Assembly: GCA_035772405.1 (NCBI GenBank)
Contig: JAYKKM010000418.1
Location: 820,001-884,000 of the forward strand
Origin: Chrysogorgia sp. JL179-B06
Taxonomy: Eukaryota > Cnidaria > Anthozoa > Scleralcyonacea > Chrysogorgiidae
DNA length: 64,000 bases
Reading direction: 5' to 3'
A program made the translations under genes and the position numbers. Below the pieces are notes generated by a model. The model saw only the letters and a program-made list of their open reading frames with translations, was not told the DNA's origin and ran no database searches. Of the stretch, positions 44,401 through 56,400 are shown piece by piece (position 1 is the stretch's first letter; each line of letters starts with the position of its first letter).

Positions 44401-47400
44401 TAGGGTGCAGTAGACTGCAGTAGCGTGCAGTAGACTGCAGTAGGGTGCAGTAGGGTGCCGTAGGGTGCAGTAGACTGCATTGGGTGCAGTAGAGTGCAGT
44501 AGACTGTATTGGGGTGCACTAGAGTGCAGTAGGCTGTATTAGGGTGCAGTAGGGTGCCGTAGGGTGCAGTAGACTGTATTAGGGTGCAGTAGAGTGCAGT
44601 AGGCTGTATTAGGGTGCAGTAGGGTGCAGTAGAATGCAGTAGAGTGCAGTAGACTGTATTAGGGTGCAGTAGACTGTATTGGGGTGCAGTAGATACACCC
44701 TAATACAGTCTACTGCACCCTACTGCACCCCAATACAGTCTACTGCACCCTACTGCAGTCCACTGCACCCTAATACAGTCTACTGCACCCTAATACAGCC
44801 TACTGCACCCTTCGGCACCCTACTGCACCCCAATACAGTCTACTGCAGTCTACTGCACGCTACTGCAGTCTACTGCACCCTACTGCACTGTACTGAAGTC
44901 TACTGTACCCTACGGCACCCTAATACAGTCTACTGCACGCTACTGCAGTCTACTGCACCCTACTGCACTGTACTGCACCCTACTGCAGTCTACTACACGC
45001 TACTGCAGTCTACTGTACTCTACTGCACTGTACTGCACCCTACTGCAGTCTACTGCACCCTAATACAGCCTACTGCACTCTACTGCACCCTAATACAGTC
45101 TACTGCACCCTACTGTACTCTACTGCACCCCAATACAGTCTACTGCACTCTACTGCACCCTACTGCACCATAATACACCCAACTGCACCCCAATGCAGTC
45201 TACTGCAGTCTACTGCACCCTACTGCACCCTAATACAGTCTACTGCAGTCTACTGCAGTCTACTGCACCCTAATACACCCTACTGCACACTACATACTAT
45301 GCTACATACTACCCCTCCCCCTAACCCGCCTTGAGACATAATAATAGGCATACATGAAGTACTTACCTTTTGTGTTGTCGATTTTGAAATGTGCTGCGAA
45401 TTTTGAAATGTGTTGCGAATTTTGAAATGTGTTGCGAATTTTGAAATGTGTTGCGAATTTTGAAATGTGTTGCGAATTTTGAAATGTGTTGTCGATTTTG
45501 AAATGTGTTGTCGATTTTGAAATGTGTTGCGAATTTTGAAATGTGTTGCGAATTTTGAAATGTTGCGAATTTTGAAATGTGTTGCGAATTTTGAAATGTT
45601 TTGCGAATTTTGAAATTATGTGTTGCGAAATTTGAAATGTGTTGCGAATTTTGAATTGTGTTGTGACACTTCTGGGCCACCGTAAAAAACAGATGTACGT
45701 GCAACTCTGTGTTTGACGTGAGTGCTTATTTTATATTTGTTTGATTGACATGTTTTTTTTTGTTGATTGACATTGGTTAGTTATATATAGCCTCTTTATT
45801 TTTTACTTCATTTGACTTGATAATGGCGTTGTGTTGACGTCGAAACATCATATTTTAAACTATGTTAAGTCTCTTCTTATTCTAGTTAGGAATATTAATG
45901 CCCAGTAAATAGCTTTAAAAAGAGCCATAACAACATAATTTTGAAAAGAAACATTTTAATACTAACGTTTCGTTACTAAACTCGTAACATCATCAGAGTG
46001 ACAAATATCCAGTTTGTCGCCTGTCTAGCTTTTTTCGATTTAAAGACCGTCTGCCGCTTAGATTTCGATCCCGTGTTGTATACAAATTTACATGGGTATT
46101 TCGGCTTACACCAGAAAAGAGCTTTCGCACACCGCTCTATCGAGCATTCTTGCGCATAAAACAATAGCTGGTCATAATGTTTCTTTGGATGACTTCTCTA
46201 TTTTGTCTTCAGGCTCCACGCAATTCGAAGTCCTACTTCGAGAGAGCTTGTTAATTTCTAAGTTTAAACCGTCTCTTAACGCCAACATTAGATCTTTTCC
46301 TTTAACGCTTTTCTAATTTATTCCTTCATCGTGGTGTGTTTATCAATCTGTGTTATAAAATAACATGTATGCTACGCAAGCTCTGATTGGTCAATACCCG
46401 TGTTTGGATCAGGTCATCCAAACACGGAAATTTCCCGCCAAACGTTTACTCAAGTTTGTGTTGCTCGTTCGTTCGTATTATTTTATAAAAGAAATACCGA
46501 ATGGTTTTCCGGTGTTTGGATACTCTGATCCAAACACTTGGGATGTTGCTCGACTTTCGAAAAGCTAAATAACACTCGTCTAGCGGCTCGTGTTTCTTTA
46601 CGCTTTTCTCAAGTCTCGCAACATCCCGCGTGTTTGGATCAGGCCTTCTCAAACTCATTAATAATTCATGAGCAAATTATTCAATCAGATCTTCTAAATT
46701 GAACCACGTGATGACACTAGAAATGCCAGTAAAGTACTGGGCAGAGGACTAGAAATAATATTTCCAGTCCGGTGCTGCGAATATGATGTCAAGAACTAAT
46801 CGAGCACGATTACACTTAGGGATTACACTAATTGATTTTGAGAAGTCATTCAAAGGCCTCGAAATCGGACTAGACCGGGTTTTCAAGTACTCAGATTTGT
46901 TCCAGTCCTCGGCTTCGCCTCGAACTGGAAACAAATCCTCGTACTTGAAAACCCGGTCTAGTCCTCTTTCTCGGCCTTTAAATATTACATCCAAACACGG
47001 AAACAATTAGGTATTTATTTAATGACACGTCCTTTGTTCTTCCGTCGTCTCGCGCTTTTAATTTCCTTTTTCACTTTCTATTTATGTAACAGTTTAGCTA
47101 TATATACCTCCTTCATTTATTGTAATTTGTCACTCTGATGATGTTACGAGTTTAGTAATACCATGATGACCTCGGGTTCTTTTGTTCTCGCCGGGTGGTT
47201 TAATCACGATATTCCCGGCTTTAGCGGGGAGATCTCTAAATCTCCCGGCAAAGCCGGGCAGATTTCTAATTTCTCCCTGATTAAAATTCATGAGCCAAAA
47301 TTCAAAGACACGACAAAGAGTTTTGTTAATACGTTTTACACAACAAACAAAATAATTACACTACAATGTTAATGACAGTAAGATAAAGTGTTAATTAGTC

Positions 47401-50400
47401 GACTTATTAATATTCACTTTTCACTAAACATTTCACACAATTATATTAATTTCCTACAATGGAAAATTGTTGAATACATCGCTGATCATGCATTGTATTA
47501 CACAATACTCCTACTATCAATTAGTTTTGTACAATGAAAACACTAGTTTCACCTCGGTCATCATGGTATTACAAACTAATACAATGGTTTTTAAGAATAT
47601 AGTGATCAAATCTCCCGCAAACCGCGGAATGTTTGTGAAAGTCCCTCGGGACGCCTTCGGGCTTCGCCCTCATGCTTTCCCTCGGGACTTTCACAAACAT
47701 TCCTCGGTTTTGCGGGAGATTTAATCACTATATTCTTAAAAACCATTGTATTACTTATAATAACGAAACGTTAGTATTAACCATTTTTCTTTTCAAAATT
47801 ATGTTGTTATGGCTCTTTTTAAACCTATTTGCTGGGCATTAATATTCCTAACTAGACTACGATTCCCGCCTGGTTCCTCCATTACAACAATCTTGACTCT
47901 TCTTATTCAAATAAAATTAAATGGTAATAAAAAAGAAAACCTACATGTGGTTTTTTCTTTAGTATGGAGGTAGGGTATAGTCTACGAGCTTGATCACCAC
48001 TAGCCGACTAAAAGAAAAGAAAACAACCTTTCATGGAAATATTTATAGAGATATTTACGGGAATATCGCACCAGTTGTCGATTGTAAATATTGTGATATG
48101 ATTGGCAGAGTTGTAAGGATATGATACCATCAGTCGTCCGTAGATGGAATATTCATCTTGAATATATGGCGTAGAATATAACATACGGGGAAATGAGATC
48201 GAAAGTCAACAATATGTAAGAGCAACTATACTTACGTATTATCAAAGGTTTTCTGTTTGTTAAAACCTTGTATTTCCATGAAAACTCACCTGAATTAAAG
48301 TAATAGATCCTGTACCAGCAGGTTGAATAGACTGAGTACCAGGCTTTATGTTGGCTGTCGCTATAAACTTTCCTTGAAGTAAAGAACCTCGGGATGTCCC
48401 AGTTTTAACATGAGCAATGGGAGTGGTTACCACTGGTATAGCTGTGGTTCCCAAGGCAACAACTTTAGGCTACAGAGTGGTAAATAAAGAACAAAGTTAG
48501 TACGAGAAATGAATTTAATCAGTGTGACCAAAGGGCGAAACATAATGCAGGGAGTTGAGAAAAAGAAAGCAACTAACTCTGAACAAAAACGCAATTTAAC
48601 CAAAAATGAATTTGGTTTTAAACTTGCGTTTTCAGTCTCAGACACCTCGATCCTTCTACGTAAAGACCTTGTGCAAATACAATATGGATTTATTAATATA
48701 GATATAAAAATGCAAAGATATTCAAAAACTTGTGAAAATATACTTTCCCATAAAGACTACAACTGTTGGTATACGTATTTTATATATTAAGTGATCAGAG
48801 ATATAACACCATGCAAATCTTTAAAGGGGAACTGTAACCAAAAAATGAATTCATTTTAAATAAAAGGCCTTTAAGTGTGATGTTTAGAAATGTTAATAGT
48901 TTTACGGTATCTGCTCTTGTACTCGAGAAATAACGTTTTTATTCTCGTATTTTATGCCTCTGGACGCTGCCATTTTCGAGTTTGCTCGACGGCTCAGATT
49001 CGAGGTCCAGCGGTGGTTTCTTTTCAATTTTGACATCATTGATAAACAAAAGACAAGCACTCAATGACAACTCATAGAACTCAAGACGTCAAAATTGAAA
49101 AGAAAACCACCGCTGTACATCAATCTTGAGCCGTCGAGTAAACTAAAAAACGGCGGCGTCCAGAAGCATAAAATACGAGAGTGAAAACGTTATTTCTCGA
49201 GTACAAGAGCAGATACCTTAAAACTATTAACATTTCTAAACATACTTAATGGCCTTTTATTTAAAACTAATTTATTTTTGGGTACAGTTCCCTTTAATAT
49301 TACGTATTATAAATAAATAAACGATCATGTCTTATTGAAACAATTTTCAAGAAACGAGTACAAAGTGCAATCAACAAACCATTCACCTGTACATATGCTC
49401 CAACCACATTTTGTGGATACGAGGCAACAATAGCAGCTGTTGACTGAAGAGATGTAGCCTCATGCTGATTTGTAAGAGATGACGACGAGACAACAGATGA
49501 TGGTTTTCCAGAAACAGGAATGGCAGTAACGTATTGCTTTCCTATCAGTGTGAACATGAAAAAGTTAATTGCTTAAAGTGCCACTAAATCAAAAAGTCTT
49601 ATTTGGAAGAACTTTTAAAACGATAAAGGTTCTTCTTTTGAGGATTTTTGTTTCATAGTCACCTTACTAAGATTAAATTAAAATACACGTGACTTATATG
49701 TCATTGGTTAGGATGCCTGTTTGTATAATTCGACATGTTGACGTGGCATGCTAGGTTGATTCAAACGCTTTCTAAGGTTTTATGAAATTAAAAAGTGAAT
49801 AATATATAGAAAATACTAACAGATTGATATTCTGCAAAATATAGAATGTTTAGTTACAGTGCCCCTAACCTCAACTTTTTTTATTGTCTTACTTGGAAGA
49901 ATGTCCGGAATTTACGTCACACATGCATAATGACTTATTGGAGAGATGTGTGTATCTCTTCATTCTCGCACGAAATCATTTAAAATCGAGAAGCTTGGTG
50001 TTGTGGGAGAAACACGCACACGTGTTATTCACACTTAGTGTTTTTATTTGATGAACGCAAAGATATATAACATTCTCTGATAACTCATTATGCATGTGTG
50101 ACGTAAATTCCGGACATTTGCATATCAAACAAACTGATATATCTCATTTTAAAAGTTCTTCCAAATAAGACAATAAAAAATTTTGAGGTTAGGGGCACTT
50201 TAACTTATTTGGCGAATATTGGATAATTTTATAGTGATTAATATCGCCTTGTTTTTACTCGATAGAGACAGGGGGTACGTTTTCTTATCAAGGTGATAAG
50301 ACCCTCAAAAATGCAATTTTCTAATGATGACTATGAACCAAATATAACTTATTACATATTATAACCATATTTAGGGGACTTCATTAATGCACTTATTAGC

Positions 50401-53400
50401 ACATTTGTTTGCCATGGTAACCAGAAAAAACAAATTTTTAAAAGCATCATTCCAGAAAACTGGAAACATTCTCTGTATTACATGATCATTGAACATTATT
50501 TCTTGACTAAAAATAAAAAAACTTAAAATAAAGTCTTATCTATCTATCTTTATCTAACTTACCTTGCACAGTAACGCTACTTGAACCTGCAGAAATCACT
50601 AGACCACTATTGTTTCTTGAGCTCATAACAGGAATTTTCCCTGCAGTGATCGCTTGCCCTATTCCGGACGTTATAGCATCTTGCTGAACGACTGTAATAG
50701 TATTACTAGCAGTTACTTTGGTTGAGCTGACAGTTGAATGATTCGTAGCTTTAATATTAATACTATTTGTAGATGTTGCTGGTTTCTGTCCTTGCACACG
50801 TGCAGACTGTGCTTGACACGGACTGGGTGTTTGGGTATCCTCAGATTTAACTTTATTTTTATTTTGAGCTTGGATCATAGCATGCTGTTGGCTTGGTATA
50901 TAGCTGGATATCTTCACTGATTTTCGGCCCTCCTCAGTGTATAGATCTTGAAACTGCTGCAGATACCTAGTAGGGAGGATGATACAAAAGAAAACAAACA
51001 AATACGTAAAACAAAGAAATAAACAAATATGGAAACAAACAAACAAACACAATGATATATTTTAAAACTGTCACTTTCAATTAGTGTACGGGTATACGCA
51101 TTTGTTAATAATGGGAGCAGATATGTTTCAAGTTGAAATAATGAATCACTATTACAGTAATACAGTTAGGTTATATGCAATATACAATAAAGAATATGCA
51201 ATATTCAATATTCAATATACAATATACAATATACAATATACAATATTCAATATATGATATATATTTGTACAGCTGTTGGTACAACTTACCTCTGAGCACT
51301 TAATTTGCTTCCAAGAAAGAATCTGTTGAATAGAAAAATTACTTATGTTAAAAACGTCATTATATGTACATAATTATAGCAAGCTAAAAAGATGAAGATC
51401 ACAAAGATGATGTTATATCACACTATAAAAGATGATGTTCACACTATACCGAAGAACAAGTATTTTACTCCGTCTACATACGAAGTATAGTTTGAATTTT
51501 TTATGCATGGTTAAGGTTAAATATTCCAACAATAGAATGCGCTAAAGAATAACGCGTGCGGGGGTAATTCACTACAGTATATCAACCTAACTATGGCCCG
51601 TTTCAAACGTCGAACTTTCCATGTGCCGAATCTAATGTAAATTAGAAACACCCTTTAATAATAATAATAATAATAATAATATTTAAACAGGGAGCCCATG
51701 TCACCGAAGTGTTTTTCAATGGGGCCCTGTGTGACATACATGAAATAAGTGAATAAAAGATAATAAGCTATAGATATGATTACATATTAGTAATTAAGAG
51801 GATAATTTACCTAATTTAAGTTTGAACAGTGAGAGTGACTTAGTATTAGAAAGGTCTGAATTTAAATTATTATAATCGTTCAGAGCGTGGTAAATTAATT
51901 TATGTTTTCCCCAGTTTGTCTTAGCTCTTGGCAAATGGAGTTTGGCCTTGTTTCTAGTATGATATTGGTGGAAATTACTATTTGGCAGTATTTCGAAGTT
52001 TGAATCAAAAACGTTGTTTAGACATTTAAAAATAAAGGTACAGCGATGTTCATGACGTCGACCATCCAGACGTTTCCAGTTTAATAAAAAAGTAGAGTGC
52101 TGCGTGGACAGTGTTTTGAATATATAGCAAAGTGAAAAGGTGGTAAACTGCCAAGAATTTAGTGACGAGATACTGACGTTTCGAGCGGAGCCCTTCATCA
52201 GAGTAAGACGTCTTACTCTGATGAAGGGCTCGTCTTACTCTGATGAAGGGCTCCGCTCGAAACGTCAGTATCTCGTCACTAAATTCTTGGCAGTTTACCA
52301 CCTTTTCACTTTGCTATGTTTCCAGTTTAAGGTCTCCAAGGCTTGGGTGGCAGAAGAGCGCATGGGTTTGTTTAGTATTAACTTGGCTGCCTTGTTTTGC
52401 TGAACTTGTAGAGCGTTCATCAGAGTTATATTGTTCTTATCACCCCATATAACATCTGCATAATCAAATAGAGGGAGGACAAGTGCGTTAAATAAAGTAA
52501 GGCGGGTATCAGATGGTAACAAGTGTTTTACTCTTCTTAAGATAGCAAGGCGCTGCTTTATCTTGGACGTCAGGTTTAGAACATGATCATTCCAAGTGAG
52601 ATCCTCGTTTAAAGTTACTCCTAAATATTTGAATGAAGTTACTCGGTCAAGAGGGCTTTCGTTGATAGTTATTGAAACTGTATTGAAAGACTTGAGGCGA
52701 TGTCGGCTTCCAAACAATAGAGATTTCGATTTTAAACAATTGAGGGTGAGTAGGTTGCATCTAAGCTAGTGAGCAACAGCTTCTAAGTCACTATTCAGGT
52801 TGGATTCAATTCACTGGATGATTTTGAAGAGTAGTAGATCAGAGTATCGTCAGCGTATAGTATTGTTTTACAGCGTTTAAGGCATCGTGGTACGTCATTG
52901 ACATAGATGAGGAAGAGTAGAGGGCCCAGTATGCTGCCCTGAGGCACACCGACCGAAACTGGTTTGGGGCTGGAAAGTTCATTACCAATGGAGGTTACTT
53001 GATTACGGTTAGTTAGGTAAGAGTTGAACCAAGCAGTTGCGTTGTTGTCTAGGCCTAGGGCTTTCAACTTGTTTAAAAGTAATGGATGGTCTACGGTATC
53101 AAATGCCTTACTTAAGTCCAAGAATATAGCACCAGTAATGAGGCCATTGTCAAGATTATCTAATATGTGATCGGTTAAATGTGCGAGGGCTACTTCGGTT
53201 GAGCGATTGGGTCGGAAACCAAACTGTTCAGGTGCAAGGAGGTTGTGTTCCTGGGTATATTCATATATCTGTGAATGTACAGCTTTTGTTCATGATCATT
53301 TGCATTAGATTCGGCACATGAGAAGTTCGACGTTTGAAACGGGCCTAATACATGCTACACTGTATATTGATTGTCATGCATCTCCCCCACATTGCTACTC

Positions 53401-56400
53401 GTTACATTAAAGAAAAAACTCTTTCACACCACTGAAACTGTATTATTAATTGTGTAATTCCAAAAACAAACATCCAAATAACTGGATGATTCTTAGGTTT
53501 TAAAAATGTCAACTTAGTAACGTAATGTTACAGATTTCATTTGACAACACTGAAACCAAAAAGTCACTTATTTACAAAACACGAGGTCCGTTCTGTTGCT
53601 CGAGGGTTAAAATTTGAGTTGTGCAGTCAAACTGATGGCAACATTTTCCAACCGAACAGGTAGTATAGTGGTCACTGAACGCTACTTGTCTTTCCAAAAG
53701 TCAAGCACCTCTGACACACTAACTGGATGGGTTACCACTTGGGAAAATCGCAATTGCGAAAATTACGACTCTCTAGTGGGCCTTGTTCAGATATCTGTCC
53801 CGGGAAACTGAAAATTAGTGTTGCCATAATCCAATGAGCAGTGCTAATTTCAGGTCGGGCTTTCACCAAGAGCCTTAAATAAAATTGCAGGGACCAGTTT
53901 CGTCTGAGATAAGTGGTTAATTCCAGGGATAGGAGTAGCGCCCACCATTCATAACTCATTACATCCGTTAACTGGCAGTGAACGTCATGCATAATTAAAG
54001 TTGAGAAAAGAAGAGAAGATTTTATTGATTTTGACGTGTTAAAAATATTTAAAAACTTACACGTGCCTATGAAACGAAAATTTTTATTTAATATTTTCGC
54101 TGGCAAAGGATTCAAAAATAGGTTTCTTGTTGTTCAAACTTAATATCGTGTCCTTTTATACCCCAAAACCTCAATCAAACATGATGAACTTTATGCGACA
54201 TATGTGCATAATAGGCCTGTGAAGTAAATACTTTTGCTGCCAGGTAGCTAAAGTTAATTTTCAATAGCAAAATTCCTGTGGTCGGGCTGTAAACAATAGC
54301 ATTTGCAAAGGTATTTACGTCAATCTGGAGTTGTTACATCCGCCATTAATCGATGATGTTCCTGACCAGTGACGCCAGATTCTCAATGCGAAGACTCCAC
54401 AAGGCTAATTCTTCAAGTAAATCCATAGTGATCAAGGTCGTTTTTTCAAATTCTTCGTCTGAAAGGCTGGACATTTCATCTACTGCTCGAAGAAAACAAG
54501 TAACCTCGACTGAAATTCAGGCGTAGCATTGAGAGTCTGACGTCACAAACAATATTACCTTTTGAAATTGCGGACTCACTTGGAACACGGCCTAAATAGT
54601 AGTGATCTCAGAGCTCAAAATACTTACTTCAAAATACCATTTTTTAGGTTTTTTTACATCGATGATCACTTTCGACCCTGAAATACTATTTATGCTAAAG
54701 AAATCTAAAAACGGGGGTGAATTTTCATCGTATTGCCACTTTAAGATTAGTGACATTCTCGCAATTACTTTTGTGTTATTTACCTTTTCAAGATCGTTGC
54801 CATAGCAACAACAAGTCTAAAGTATAACAATTTATCGGCCATTTCACGCGTTTCCTCGGGTGAAATTTCTGTCACAGTCTTTTCGAGAAACATAATAGCG
54901 AGACATAAATGTAGGGTTGTTCAGATGGTTTTGTCAACATCATCAAATTTAATGTTTTTTAACATTAAACAAAATTTGTCCAATAGAATTAAAAAAAAAA
55001 AAAATTAAAAAGGTATAACCTTCATCTTAAAGAGTGAGTGTCAACCGTCGTGCATTGCGCGTTTATCTTTTTATACGATAATTGAAGTGGTTCGTTGCCA
55101 ACTTGACATGGTATAAATACTTCGGAAATTTTCCGAGTCTTCTCATAAAACCCTATAGAGGCTTTCTTATTCGTCCACAATCCAAATACATCCACTCAGA
55201 ACCTGATTTGTTTGTTTGAATCTCGTCACTTGGTCTTCCACGCTTCGCGTCATTCAAGGCTGACATAATTAATTTGAAACGAAAGTCAAGAAAACGTTGA
55301 GTTTTGTGAAAAATGCAGAAATAATTATTGTCTAAGGTATATCTTCTTTCAATTAAAAGACAAAATGAATAATTTATATCAAGGATTGACAAGATATTTA
55401 CGGATGCAGTTCACCAAGGGAATTTCGTGCTTCAAAAAATGGCCGACCGAGCGTGCAATGCGTCACGGTTGACACTCACTCTTTAAACTAAAGTGTACAA
55501 CTTTTCAAAAAAATCCCTGAAACGCAAGATATTTGCGTTTATTTTCGGGCTTTCTCACGCGTGCTGACGTCATGAAATTCCCCGATTATCGCGAGGTCAT
55601 AAAACCATAGGAAGCCACTTTAATTTGATTTCTTTTGAAATATCACAAAATCATGTCATGTCTAGATGTATGTTATTCACACCCACCAGGGGTGGAGATG
55701 GCGTTTTGCAATATTTACCAGCCAATCATAAACAAGGATTGCGTCACGTACAAACAATTGCATACGCCAGAATGACAATCGTTCGATTAATCAGGCCGAT
55801 TTATGGTTTAGATGCATGGTAAGTAAGGAAAATAGGAATAAAAGTAAGGATTATGAGCCCACAAACCATTCCGATTCACATAGTGAAGTAGTTTCTCATC
55901 TTTAACATGCATCTAAACCATAAACGGACCACAAATTAATCACAATGTGTAAACGCTGACCTTTAAGCTGTGATTTTTCTAATCATAACATCTTTTAAAT
56001 GTAGTAGTACTTTATGTTTTACTTAAAGAGTGAGTGTCAACCGTCGTGCAGTGCGCGTTTGTGTTTATCTTTCCATACGATAACGAAGCGTTTTGAAGTG
56101 CTTCGTTGCCAACTTGATGTGCTATAAATACTTCGGAAATTCGCAGAGTCTTCTCAGAAAACCCTATATCTAAATTCATCCACAATCTAAATTCACAATC
56201 GGAACCTGATTTTTTGTTTGAACCTCGTCACTTGGTCTTCCACGCTTTGCGTCAGTCAAGGCTGACATAATTCGAAACAGAGTCAAGAAAACGTTGATTT
56301 TGGAAAAAATGCAGAAATAATTACTTTCTAAGGTATATCTTCTTTCAATTAAAAGACAAAATGAATAATTTATATCAAGGATTGACAAGATATTTACGGA

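Larger units (their letters stand above)
45888..47860 (+). mobile_element. Penelope-like fragment with inverted terminal repeats
   Basis: The left terminal repeat (45888-46010) returns inverted at 47128-47158 plus 47760-47860 (split by a MITE). The plus ORF 46092-46316 reads [20 protein letters not shown] then [19 protein letters not shown], the C-terminal end of a Penelope endonuclease. The RT and most of the endonuclease are gone. Confidence 0.65.
52085..52317. mobile_element. 233-bp foldback with two inverted hammerheads, clean TSD
   Basis: Flanked by the 13-bp direct repeat GTTTCCAGTTTAA (52072-52084 and 52318-52330). Removing it restores the LINE frame. The insert is a near-perfect foldback: 'atagcaaagtgaaaaggtgg' mirrors 'ccaccttttcactttgctat', with a hammerhead core on each arm. 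Same repeat as 20851-20990 and 38340-38470. Confidence 0.85.
51794..53290 (-). mobile_element. CR1/L2-like LINE, 5' truncated
   Basis: Minus strand: [50 protein letters not shown] (catalytic YADD), [38 protein letters not shown], then, after an insertion, [20 protein letters not shown] and a C-terminus ending KLGKLSS. A stop/frameshift between YADD and the thumb makes it dead. Confidence 0.85.
51597..53345. mobile_element. MITE split by a LINE
   Basis: 'cccgtttcaaacgtcgaact' (51597) mirrors 'agttcgacgtttgaaacggg' (about 53325), and 'gtgccgaatctaatg' mirrors 'cattagattcggcac'. Everything between (about 51640-53300) is the inserted LINE. Confidence 0.65.

Noticed and set aside
44029..45173. 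ORFs of [11 protein letters not shown] and [12 protein letters not shown] repeats
   Set aside because: Frames of the minisatellites in the foldback, mirrored on the other strand; not proteins.
52140..52403. ORFs reading [19 protein letters not shown] on both strands
   Set aside because: The two arms of the hammerhead foldback read in mirror image.
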